Both the position numbers and the translations under genes were made by a program. DNA of 64,000 nt from Volvox africanus (taxonomy: Eukaryota; Chlorophyta; Chlorophyceae; Chlamydomonadales; Volvocaceae), in assembly GCA_030268105.1 (NCBI GenBank), contig BSDZ01000017.1:992001-1056000 (forward strand), written 5' to 3'. The notes beneath the pieces were generated by a model, which did not search any database, had not been told where the DNA came from, and was given only the letters and a program-made list of their open reading frames with translations. This document shows, in pieces, positions 25,540 to 37,088 of the stretch; position 1 is the stretch's first letter; every line of letters starts with the position of its first letter.

Positions 25540-28500
25540 GCGCCGACCGCCAAGCCCGTGGATGGCGAGAAGGGTCGCCGTCTGGTTCTGGATGGGCCAC
25601 GAGAGTCACAAGCGGCTGCCGCATTTACCGTCATGCTACGGCTTACCCCAGCCGGTATGTACTTTACCCTATCCTTGCAAATCCCGAGCACGTTTTGCCC
25701 TCAGCAGCGAAAGATGTTCAATGCATTTGTGTTGATGTTCAGCGGCTGTGGCTCCCCTCTGTTCCAGGGAGACGGTGACGACAACTTCCCACACTGTGGA
25801 GTTTAATGAGTTTTTCCTGCCTATCGAGACCTTCGATATGCTCAAGTTCCATTACGGCTCCTGATGTGCACGTCATCCACTCAATTGTTATTGTCATAAA
25901 TATTTCCGTTTCCTGTCTGGGGGCCGGCAGCATTCCATTGCCTACGAAGCCACAAACGCGGCCCTATGACCTCGACAAAACGCAAAACCTTCCTTTACCA
26001 TCACAGTGCTACTGCGACTTTACCTTCATAACCCCCACCTTACACATATCTGTATCCCTTCCGTGCACCTCTCCGATACATCCGCAGAGCATCACACCTC
26101 CGTCTCCGACCCTAATCATAGGTCCTGGCATTATATCAGCCCAGCGGTAAGCTCCCCACCCGGTCCCATTATGTTCTCCTGCATGCATGCGTGAATACAT
26201 GCATGTACACTGCATGTTTGCCTGTCGGTCTGTCGGCAGGCCCTGCCTCCAAGTCGGCCTTTAAGCAACCGGCACCTTTCTGCTTACCCGCCTTCCATCC
26301 CCTCCCGATCCGAAACTATTACGATTCATATAGGGCAATCGGGAGGGCCCTTTCGCCGCGCGCACGCTGATGGTGTGGCTTTCCAAAGATCAGCTCCCAG
26401 GCAGCTTTCACGTACAGCATGGTCCTAGCCGTGTGTGGATGCCTCTGCGGCTGCTGGCGCGGCACTACGAGCTGCTGGCTTCGGGGGCAGAGGGCGCGTA
26501 TGCGCCGATGCCATGGTGGGTAAGGGTTGCAGCGCTCCCACGGCGCATGCAGTAGGTTGGCGCGCATGATTTTAGGTTCGTCCGCCCAGGCAAAGGAAGG
26601 CCACTGGACGGGCCAGGTTGCACCATGCCGTCTTGCACGGAGGAGCTGCCGTTGGGAAGCGGTCCTAGGTTGGGGGTTCAACGTTGAATTAGTTGGAGAA
26701 ATTTTATTTGGTCCATGGGATATTGGGGAAGCGCCTTAGGTTGTCACTATGCCAGCTGTTGTCTTTCACGTTGCTGTTGTTCATAGCGGTTAGACATCGA
26801 GACCATGAGCGAGGAATTGATTTGGAATCGACCGGTCTTGGCCTTGGTTCGCCACATATCTAATGACGCTCAAGCATAGCCATAATGTTTTAGCGTCTAC
26901 ACATGCGAACATCCTAACTGTGCTGATGCCTACCTCTGCGTGCATCCCTGGCCCCGTGTCTTCCTGCCACGCGGTGCAATTGGAAATCCCTTTCCATACG
27001 TCTGGTCCTCCGTCCGACGTAAGGCCCTTCCCGCTCACGTGCGATGCCGATGTTGTCATGACCGAGGTGGAACTGGACGCTGAGATCGCGCAGTTGCGCC
27101 AACAGCCAGACTTCCTGGGGGTAGGCTGCCGCATAATCCAAGTGTGTTTTATGTAAGAAATGTGTTGTGCTCAGGTTAACTTGGGAGTAGCACCTAAAGA
27201 AAGACAGTGGTGCTGATGGTGACCCAGCTGCTGCTGCAGTGGTAACGGCAATGAGCAAGCGCCTACTGCGGCCATTAGCTGGCGGTCATGGCAACGCAGT
27301 TTGGTGACGTATCTGGGTCCAGTGTTTGCCTTGTAGTATTGCCTCCTTACTTGAGACAGGACTCCCCGAATGCGAAGGCGATCTTGCGGAGCCAGCTTAC
27401 CACGCGGCCTTACTTCTGGCCCACTGCGCTTATGAGATCGGACCCTACATCTGTGTGTCTAGCTGTGCCAGCTGCACCTGATGACCTGTTGTAGATGGAC
27501 TATTTTTATGAGGGATAATAATACATGATCGGGTTATCGCTGGCTGGTCGACGACACGGGACCGCTGCCTGGGTTCCGCCGCAACAGGCCATCGAGGAAG
27601 TGGTTTCCATGGACGTGGACTCAGAGGGGGTAGCCTACCATGAGTGGCTGATCCCTGGGTCGCTGCTTGCCGTCACCGGATCGCTACATCTACCAATGCC
27701 GATGGATTTGGATGTTATGCCGGGATCAGGACCGCCGGGGAGCATGGCCGCGCAAGCAAACCGTATGCGGCTGTATTTGGTGGTGGATACCAACGTTCTG
27801 CTGCGACGCGAAGGCGTGGAGCTGCTGCAGCTGATACGGCGGCTCTTCGCACCATTCCCTCAAAATCGCATCGTCCCCGCCGCCGGGCATGGGCGGCGCA
27901 GTGAGGAAGACAGTACCAGAGGCAGCGGTGGTGGCAGTGGCAGAGGCAGTGGGGGCGGAAGGATTGACGACCGTGCTGACAGGGGTAGCGGCGACTGCGC
28001 GGGTTTTAGCTGCGTTGCTGTCATACCGTGGATGGTGCTTGCGGAGCTGGACGGACTGAAGGGCTCTTGGCAGGGCCGTCGCAGTGAGTAAGGGCCAAAT
28101 ACCTGTGATTTTTAGAACTTTAAGGGGGCGTAATTTCATTAATGGACAACTATCCGATGCCAATATTTTGATGCTATTAAAGCGATCATGAGCGGTATGC
28201 TTGCACATTCTGGACGTGGGCAAGGATATAACGAAAACGAGAGACCATGTTGGTGGACCGAAAGAAGCACGGGGTGCATTGCATTGCGAGCTTTCCCTGA
28301 CTATACCCTTTCGCGAATCGTTCCCGCAAATTCTTACGCCTTGTCCACACCAGCGTTTCACAAGGGCAACCAGAACGACGATGGTGATGGCAAGAGCAGC
28401 GGCAAGGGCAGTAGTGGCGGAGGCGATACTGACTATCGTGATGACGACGAGCGGCCGGTGGCGGTGATGGCGCGGTCGGCCGTGTCGCTTTTACTGTCTG

Positions 28501-31500
28501 CGCTGGAGTCAGGAGACGGGTTTTTCCGAGGACAGACATTGCAGCAGTTCCGCGTGGCCAGCACCCACCCGGCGGCCGCCTTACCCCTAGGTAGGAACGC
28601 GAGGGTGGTCGTGCCCAGCGTAGCAGAATTGGGAATCGCAGGGTTCGTCCATGTGATTGTGCTGGGATGGCAGCAAAATCACCTTCTCAATTAAAGCACA
28701 GATGACGCGACCAAGAGAGGAGCATTATTGCCTAGATTGCGGCCCGATCGACCAAATCGCTGGGTGGAAGGTTCTGCGTTCCGTGCGCGTCGGGTTGTTC
28801 ACCCTTCCCCAAAGCCCCTGTCTTGAATTCGTCGCGTATATAATATCCCCCTTTGATTGCTGAACGCATGGTCTATTTTACGTACTGTAGGCAGGAAGGA
28901 TCACGGGGAAACATGTAGTTCTTAGATGGTCGGGAGAACGGTATGCCCTCGTGTCCTTTCTCATTTAAGTATTGCCCCGGGTCAAACTTTCTGTCCATTT
29001 GATGAACCCTTCAACGATGTCCGCCACGCAGCGCAGTAAGATTGCCATGTGAAATTGCAGGACGGCCTCAACCTCCCTTGGCGCCTGTTGCATTATCTCA
29101 TTTATCTTTGATACCCTCGCAGGGGCAACGAGCGTCGGCAGTGATGACCGGATTCTGCAATGCTGCCTACATCTACAGGTAACGGGCATGGAGGCCCTGC
29201 CCAAATGGGTGTTGCAGCGGATAATTGAAATGTGGGGGTCTCGGCAATGCGCCCTGGGTATTTGGAAGCGGAGAGTGGTGTGGCAAACCAGCCAGATGGG
29301 GCAGTCAAAATATGGGACAAGACTGACGCACCCAACCGGGGATTCCTAATTTTGCTAGCATAGTCCCAACTCCAGGAGCCTCAAGATTGGGGCACAAAGG
29401 TTGCGTCAATTGCAGATACGAATGCGAATTTACGTATATATAAAATAAAAAATAAGTATATAAATAAATATAAATATAATAAATACGAAACATCAAATTG
29501 CTTTTCTTTCCTTCACTTTCGTGGGGGTTTTATTTACGGCGCAGGACGATCTTTCGTCCAAGGCCGCCGCTGCAGGATTCGCCTATCATGTAGCTTTGCT
29601 GTCGAACGACAACAACCTGTGTGTCAAGGTGTGTGGCTGGACGGCGGAAAGGGGGGTATGGTAGCCAAGACGGCATTGGCGAACGCAAGAGGGCTTTCTT
29701 GTGATCAGCTCGTCTAGACCCATAACAAAGCACTGGTTTACTTATGTACGCATAACCCCGCTTCTTCATCCTACGCTTACACATATCAACTGACACCTGC
29801 GGTTGAAGCGCCGAGTTTTTTTATCGTGCCTTTTGACCTGTTGGTAAGGCTGTTATGCTGCTGGTAGTTGACATTGGGCTCACCTTTATCATCGGGCTCT
29901 TAAGAGTGACTGTTGTTGATGAGGCTTTACCGGTGCCTTCGTGCGCTCGTAACGATATTCATGGATCCATGCAGACCCGGATCTGCGGCATCCCAGCCAC
30001 GTCTGTTCGCCAGCTGTTAACGCACGCGGCTTTGGGCAGCGCTGAAACCGCGTCATGGTGCCCGAGTCCATTGGTCACACCAGCTCCAGAGCCGCGGCAG
30101 TTGGAGGAGGCGCTTCTGCGCCTGGCGCAACAGCAACCTTCCACATCGGTACTGGAGGCGTCGTCGACGACAGCCCCAGCCGCATCCTCCGGTCTCCAGG
30201 TAGGATTTAGTCGCGCCACGGAGGGGCCACCCCGCAGGGCGCCCAATCACGTGGTATCCATGCAGTGTGTTAATACGAGGCAAAAGCTGCAGTTTTGTGT
30301 GGAACAACGCGTAAACCAGAGGCGTGAAGGCGTGAAATTGTTCACGTTTGCGCGCGTTTCTTGTTTAGAGACGTGAGTAATGTGCTCCTCCTTCAAGGAA
30401 ACGAGGCCTGGACATACTTTTTGCAAGCCCGCTCCGGGGCGGCTTCACGTCAACATCTGTTTCTATTGCCTAGCCGTGCGATATGGGCCGAGTGCGTCGA
30501 GGTCTTGTCTATTAAGCGCGCAATATGCTCTTTGCGCAGTTGCGATCAGTTGCGATCACGTACTCCGCACCCCTTCAAATTATTTGGTAGCTGCTGTCGG
30601 CTTGCGTACCGTACTAACTGTTTTCTTTTGCATACGCAGTTTAAACATCCGAATTTCTTTCGAGGAACATACATATACCAACACAGCACTGGCCCTTCTC
30701 GTACGCACCATATGGAACATTTGTGTAGAATTTTCGCATTATCCTTCCATGCCACCCAGCAGGACTCTGGTGGCAGCAGTCATGAGATGCATGGCCCTGA
30801 ATCGCAGAAGGCCGCCAGCACAGGTTCATCCAGCCTGGGTGGTGGAACCACAGGCTGGTCGGACGCAAGCGTTGCCGGCACCCTCGGCAGCAGCGGCAGC
30901 GCGACGTTTTCCTTTAATGCGTGGACGGCTGGAGGCAGCAATGGACAGCCGTGGGTTGCTGGTGCTGACTCCAACCCTGCCCCAAGAACGATACCTGACG
31001 CCCCCTTGCTGGGCCAGTTTGATTTGGACGAGGTCACCGACCCCATGGTTGCGGCGCTCCATGCAGAGCTGCGGCGGTTGACAGTTGTGCTCGCACCTGT
31101 GGTCCGGGACATCTTTGTGGCCGAGTTCAAGGACCTGTGGATGAATGTTATCGTACGGTATGGCAGAGCACCATTGCCCTCATTTGCGTGTTTACCCATG
31201 GACTTAAAGGTGGTATCTATTCGGCCGATCGCGCGCTTATGGCTGCCACTGCGAACACGTGTTGAAGCGTAGGGAATGCGCTCAGATCAAGCTGACGTGA
31301 CGTGATGTGATTGCTTTTTGTACAAGGCAAGTACAGGCGGTAAATATTTTTGTTACATGCCAATGGATCCCGGCGAAGGCCGTATCGCGCCGCCCCCTGC
31401 CCTGTAGACCTCCTCCCTGGAGCGGCCCAGACATGCTTGAAGTGCTGCACCGCCACCTAGAAAGCGTCTTCTCAGAACGCCTTGGCAACCGAGTGGCGAG

Positions 31501-33971
31501 GCCGCTACGGCTTGTGGTGGAAACCATGGTCAAGCACGTCAGGTGAGGCGTGTTGCGGCTGCTTCATCTCTTGAATCGCGGAGACGTAGCCCGATCAGGC
31601 TTTGAATGTTGGGCTTGCGCAGCCTCCCTTCAACGTCTGGCGCTTATCCTGGTCGGGGGTTTCCTCAGCTGCTTTGTTTCGTGATGTTTGTTGTAAGCTA
31701 CGGCGGCGGTTGATTTGCTGGATGTTGATAATGCCTTAGACGTGGGTGCGTCGCCTATGCATTTCTTTATCTTAGTATGACCCCTCATTGCTCTCCCCTT
31801 GGTTGTAAGATCCATTGCACTGACATGCTTGACCACACTCCTCTGGACAACGCCATCACAGGTATTATGAGCGTGGCCATGGTCGGCCTAGGCGCGATGC
31901 TAACTTGGTGAAGGTGGTGGAGGAATTTAGTCGCGGGGTGTCCGACATCTTGCGGGCATTTGGTGCGTGCCTGATGCGGGGTTGGGGCTAGTACTACGGC
32001 GACATAGTCTAATGAGCGGGCGCAATCCACAGGACTGGGACGCGAAAGGAGGGGCTTTGCTTAGAACGTAGTCAACCTAAGCGTAGAGACAGCTTTAAGA
32101 CGGCAATTACCCTGTGAAGTCAAATCTTAAACCACTTCTTCATGACGCAGGCGAGGCGCCGCCACCCGCGCCGCTGATACCCGCGGCGTTACTGGCGCTG
32201 CGCGTCGGCACCGCTCCGCCACCGATGCACGGTCATGGACGTTGTGGCGGTGCCGTAAGTGGCAGCATGGGGCGTGGCATGGGCGGAGTAATGGGAACTG
32301 GCATGGGTGGCAGCATGGCTGGTGGCGACGGCTCAGCAGTCGCCTCAGGCATGCAGATCACAGCCTGGAATGGCAACTCAGATGTCTATAATAGCTACTG
32401 TGGCGGCGTTGCTACATCAGCCGCGCCAGTGATCGCTTCACGTGGTAGCGGCGGTCAGTCTCGTACGATGGCCCCTGCTGCTGCACGGGCTGCCGCAGTG
32501 GCGCAGTCCATCGGGCTTTCCGTTAAGCTGGGCAACCACGAGATGCGCGGCGGGGCCTGTGCCCCACCAAGTCCATCAACAGCACTGTCACCAGTCACCT
32601 CTACAGCGGCCGCAGCAGGAGCGCTGTCGCCGGTAGCAGCATCGGGGGCCCATGGGTCCGCGGGGGCAGCCGGACGAAGAGCAGGTGGCAACGGCACCAG
32701 CGCAATGGCGCAGCAGGAGCATGTCGTCGGCCTGGCTGGGAGCGCTGATTTTGAGGTGTGTTGCAGCTTTACGCGTGCTGCTTCTCTCAGTGACGCGTGC
32801 AGCGTTGAGGCTGGTTTGGCGCTTTTTATTTGGGCAATAGGGCTGCGACCCATACCCGTATTCCCATTAGGAACTGCACAGACCAGATCGCGAACGGAAT
32901 CTCGTTATTTTCTGCAGCAACTATTATGCTGCTCTGTCGCCGCTTATTCTCATCGCACCTATTGAGCTGACATCCTGCTGCCGCTGCTGCTTCTCGCGAT
33001 TGCCGGCTTCTTCTCTAACGCAGGCAAAGTTGATGGCCGCCGCTGCCGAACCCGACGGGGCCGTAGATTCGCAGGTTGCAAAGCTTCTGCAACATGTAAT
33101 GCTGATGATGCAGCAGGCTCAGCAACAGCAGCAACAAGCCCAACAACAGGACCTACAGGGGAATCACTTGCAAGTCGTGCGCGCTGCCAGTGAAAGTGGC
33201 CATCCTGTTTCAGCTGTGCAGCATCAACAAGCTTTGTTGTTACAGCAGCAGCTCTTGCAACAGCAGCAGCTGCAGCACCAAGCAGAGCAGCAGCGGCAGG
33301 TCTTGGTGCAGCGCTATTACAGCGACCCAGCACCTGCTGGGGATCCCATAGAATGCACAAACTCCCCCGGGGCCGCGGCCCTTGCTTCCATGAAGTCCGC
33401 TGGAAGCTCAGTGCATCTGACGCAGGCGGACGTTGCGGCGCGCCAGCTGCAACTACTGCAGATTAAGCAACAGCAGCAGAACGTGCAGACCCAGAGCCAT
33501 GAGCAGATGCAGCAGCAGCAGAGTCAGCAAGCCACGTGGCAACACATGTTTGCGCAGCGAGCTACCGCGAATGCCGAGGCCTTGCAGGTCCAGGCGCAGG
33601 CTCAAATGCAAGCTACTTCCCAGGCTCAGGTACAACACCTTTCAAGAGCCTCCAGCGGTGGGGGCAGCATCCTAAGTCCTGCGGGGTCGATGGTTAGTCC
33701 AGGTGCTTCGGTAGCACCCGCTCCTGCCTGGCAAACCCTCCTAGCTGATGCCCACCAGCGGCAACAGCTGCAACAGCAGCAGCAGCAACAACAGATATTG
33801 CTGCTTCATCAGGCGGCGGCGGCGGCGGCAGCAGCTGCAATAGAACCGGTGGGTGGCACAGTCTCCAGCGAAGCTACATCTTCTGCCTCCGTTTTGGACG
33901 GCAGCGGTTCCGACCCCACGCCGGAGGTGCTCGCATTGCTACGGCAAACGTTTTTCGCCCACCCGCAGTAG
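25540..33971 (+). CDS. SWT1-like PIN-domain RNA endonuclease, 14 exons found, 5' end open
   Basis: SWT1 proteins are nuclear endoribonucleases that degrade unspliced or stalled mRNPs. Exons: 25540-25654, 25708-25774, 26405-26519, 27067-27120, 27588-28083, 28354-28590, 29123-29178, 29545-29628, 29975-30199, 30760-31157, 31408-31542, 31862-31962, 32151-32755 and 33024-33971. Phases agree; total about 1,211 residues. The PIN domain runs from YLVVDTNVLLRR through IPWMVLAELDGLK, GSDDRILQCCLHLQ and ALLSNDNNLCVK to a short block after it; acidic residues expected for metal binding are present (codons at 27786, 28044, 29143/29146 and 29608). A Gly/Ser-rich insert interrupts it after LLRR...PFPQNR. 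The SWT1 C-terminal region follows (FKDLWMNVIVRPPPWSG, VLHRHLESVF). The last two exons add about 500 residues of Gly-, Ala- and Gln-rich sequence. Exon 27067-27120 has a weak acceptor. The first exon is not the true start. Confidence 0.72.
29430..29492. repeat. AT-only low-complexity tract inside an intron
   Basis: Stretch composed almost only of A and T (TATATAAAATAAAAAATAAG followed by repeated AAATATAA) in the intron between exons 29123-29178 and 29545-29628 of the SWT1-like gene. It is a simple-sequence tract; no function is visible. Confidence 0.6.
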
Positions 33972-36900
33972 TAGCAGCAGCGGTGCCATCGCAGGAAGTA
34001 TACGGGTAAACGGTTCCATGGTGGCAGCGCTAGTGACGCATTAGCGGTGACCATAGTGGCCGTGCGCCTAGGTGGCGTAAGGGATGTGGTGTCGAGGGGT
34101 TGCCAACATGGTTGATCAGCAGCACTAACGCCATGGATTGTGGTGCCACCAGTGCACAGCCAAACCTGAGGTGAAGGTGGAGGAATTTAACTCACCGCCG
34201 CATATATGTATTGGAGTGTTCTGCAAGGCCGTACTGTCATCGTACGAATATGCTTGCTGGGCAACTAGATGCAGCACGCCTCTAAAGAAACCGCAGAACG
34301 GCTTGCCTAACCTAGTGCGTAAGAAGCGGAGTGAGGAGGCATTCGCTTCTTACGCGCCGTGAACTGAGCCGGCAGGAGCTGCCCCAACTTTAAGATGCTG
34401 CGATTGGTCAACTTGGTTAATGCGTCGTGCGGCTTGCCTGAGACAAGAATGATATGTTTTACATTTGCGTCGGAGATGTATGTGTATGGCTTATGCTGTC
34501 GAAACGTTTACTATTTAATAATGGTTCTGCAGTTGCATCTGTGTTTTGATCTTGTCGAAGGTCAGGAGTCGGTCGCGCTCTTCGTGTACGCAGTGTAGCG
34601 TGTCATGTATGCACTTTCAAGACACTTACGTACGAGTGAAAGTAGCACAAATCACTTCAACCACCTCGCTGTTCCAACCACGCAGTTTGCACCATGCTAC
34701 GATTCTTCCCTGTGCGGTCAATTTGGGTCTGTGCACGGTGTACACAGTGTTAATCCAGGGCCAGTGACGGACGGAGCCACCAAAGAACGGACCTATGCAT
34801 TGCTAACAATGCTGCTGGTGTCGCGTGTTTGATGGCCTTCATGATGTTCTGGGAGGATCCCAATGTTTTACCATGCAGCTGCACTGATTTATCCAGGTCT
34901 TCTTGGACATAAGTTGCGTGCTTAAACGAAGGGTGCCGCTCGAGGGGCAGGAGGACCGGGACGCGAGGGGCAGGTGGCTCAATGAAACGGTGAATCTCAA
35001 GGCCGGTGTCTCTGAATCAATGGCAGGTGACAAACGGATAGCAAATGTCTCTTTTGCCGACAGCTGGTACATGCGTTGCCTGGGTAGAGCACCACTATTC
35101 CAACGAAGGCGAGGGTGGGGATGCTGCAATTCTGGAAGGACAGTTTTGCACGATGGCGGGACTGTAAAGGTGTCTGTACAGGGGGAGATGAGGGGAAACG
35201 GCCGAATCCTGAAGTGTTCTGGGGAGGGATGAGTGGAGCGCGGATTTGCGTCGAAGTTAATGCTTAGGGTAGGAAGAGATCATGCCTTGCGTACACCGCG
35301 TGTGCATTTGTGCATGTGTGTGCAAGGGATGTGCTTCTCATATAAACGCGTGGGATCGGAATTCAATTTCCATCATAATACATCGGATGCGTATTGATTA
35401 GGGCGCTGGCAGCATAGGACGACGGCGTATCATTAAGCAACGCATGCAGCAGCGACATGAATCGAATGCATGACGCAAGTCTTGTGATACACACCGATGC
35501 GCACGCCCCAATGAGACATATTGAATATGGAGGCGAGGGGCGTGTGCTTGGCGTGTGTCTTCACACTTCGTCTTCACAGGACCATGCGGGCATGTGCAGG
35601 CGCTACCTTGACAAAATGGGGTCCGGTGTTTCGCGGGCCCATTAACCTGCGTATAGGACTTCTTATGGTTTATGGTTCGACCGCCAGGAAACAGGTGCGC
35701 GAAAGGGGATTATTACTGCAGACCATAGGTATAATCTAGCATGCACGCCTTGTTATGGTGAATGTAGCATTCAACGCGTAAGTAATATGGATTCATGGGT
35801 CCGCCGGCGGGCTTTACCGTCCAGTACTCCAAATATGGCGGATTGGAGTCTACATTTAGGGTTTGCCTAGGCGGACGAGCAAGATTATAGCAAAGCGCCT
35901 TTCCATTCTGCTCAGTGATTTTGTTATGACATGGATTCACTGCAGCTGGCAGAGATGGAATAGCTCTCCGAATCCAAACCGAGGCGCCCTTCCATGTGTA
36001 CAATTCTTGTCCTAGAAATCCACGACTGTGTTTGTCCTAAGGATGTCGCTATGAAAAAAGGCTATAACGCGCAGTGTACTACGTATTTGAGAACCTTATG
36101 ATTGAATCAACCTTGTGGCGGATAGCTGGGTGTGATAGCATAAGCGCCATGTCCTCGTAGGGAGAGTCTTTGTGGGTAGGAAGCCGTATAACGAAAAGCG
36201 CACACAGACAAATATGCAAACTTCGGCATGACACAATTCCTTGAATCCCATTCTGCCGCCGCCATGATGCATTCAGCTCGTGCACGGAGATAACAGCTGC
36301 ACCCCGTGCCGACACGAGCCAGCCAGTTGAGCATCGCCGTGTATGACGGTAACCGCATATCTAGCCAGATCTAGACGTAGTCCGGCCCTAACGCACCATC
36401 CACTGCACCTCTACACCGCATTACCAGACGAAGCTCCTCCGGCAACAGCCGGTTTGAGCCCAACCGGAGCGAAGCAAGGCAGAACGCTGCCTATGCGTGG
36501 CAGGCACGCCGCTTTTTCCTCATGCCACATTGCGCTACTCAGGGTCACAATCGCCCTCCCATGACGTCCCTCCAGCACAGCTCGGAGCCCAGCAGGGGCT
36601 CATCTCTTGAGACCCAAACCAAACCACCTTTCCTTTTTCCTGTGTTCGCACTCCACGGCATTGCAAACAGATACTCCTACTGCCGGTTGACCTCACCAGC
36701 CCTATCGACTAATCATAAAGGGCCACATGGTATTCCATGTGACATTGCACGCTGACTCCAGCGCTTCCGAACCCCACCACCAAGGATCAGGATACAGCAC
36801 TTCATATATCGGTACCCGGCAACGCAAAATTGCCCTCAGCGGTCAAATGCCGCGCAAAGAGGCCATATCACATCAGCGGGCATCTTCTCCATGGCCCCCA

Positions 36901-37088
36901 GAGTGCTCGGCCTATGTTCCATGACTCAAATGGCGTGCGCCAGCACGCACTTGCGTCGGCGATCGTCTGTCCGTAACATGTCCGTACATCCTCACCACGT
37001 CACATATGACCCGCGTCCGGCCTCTTAGACGCATTCATGGCGCGTCCCTTTCCACTGTGCCCAAATTGTCCTCCGATTGCCGCTGCCG
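33972..37088. other. Intergenic region, no gene recognised
   Basis: Convergent 3' ends of the SWT1-like gene (+) and GRWD1 (-) face each other here. Open frames such as 34903-35232 (+) and 35713-36003 (-) have no recognised motif. I see no RNA gene. No TGTAA was found close to either stop codon, so the 3' ends are not located. Confidence 0.45.

Noticed and set aside
32455..32853. Minus-strand open frame of 132 codons
   Set aside because: It is the shadow of the Ala/Ser-rich plus-strand exon 32151-32755 of the SWT1-like gene, which is tied in by intron phase on both sides.
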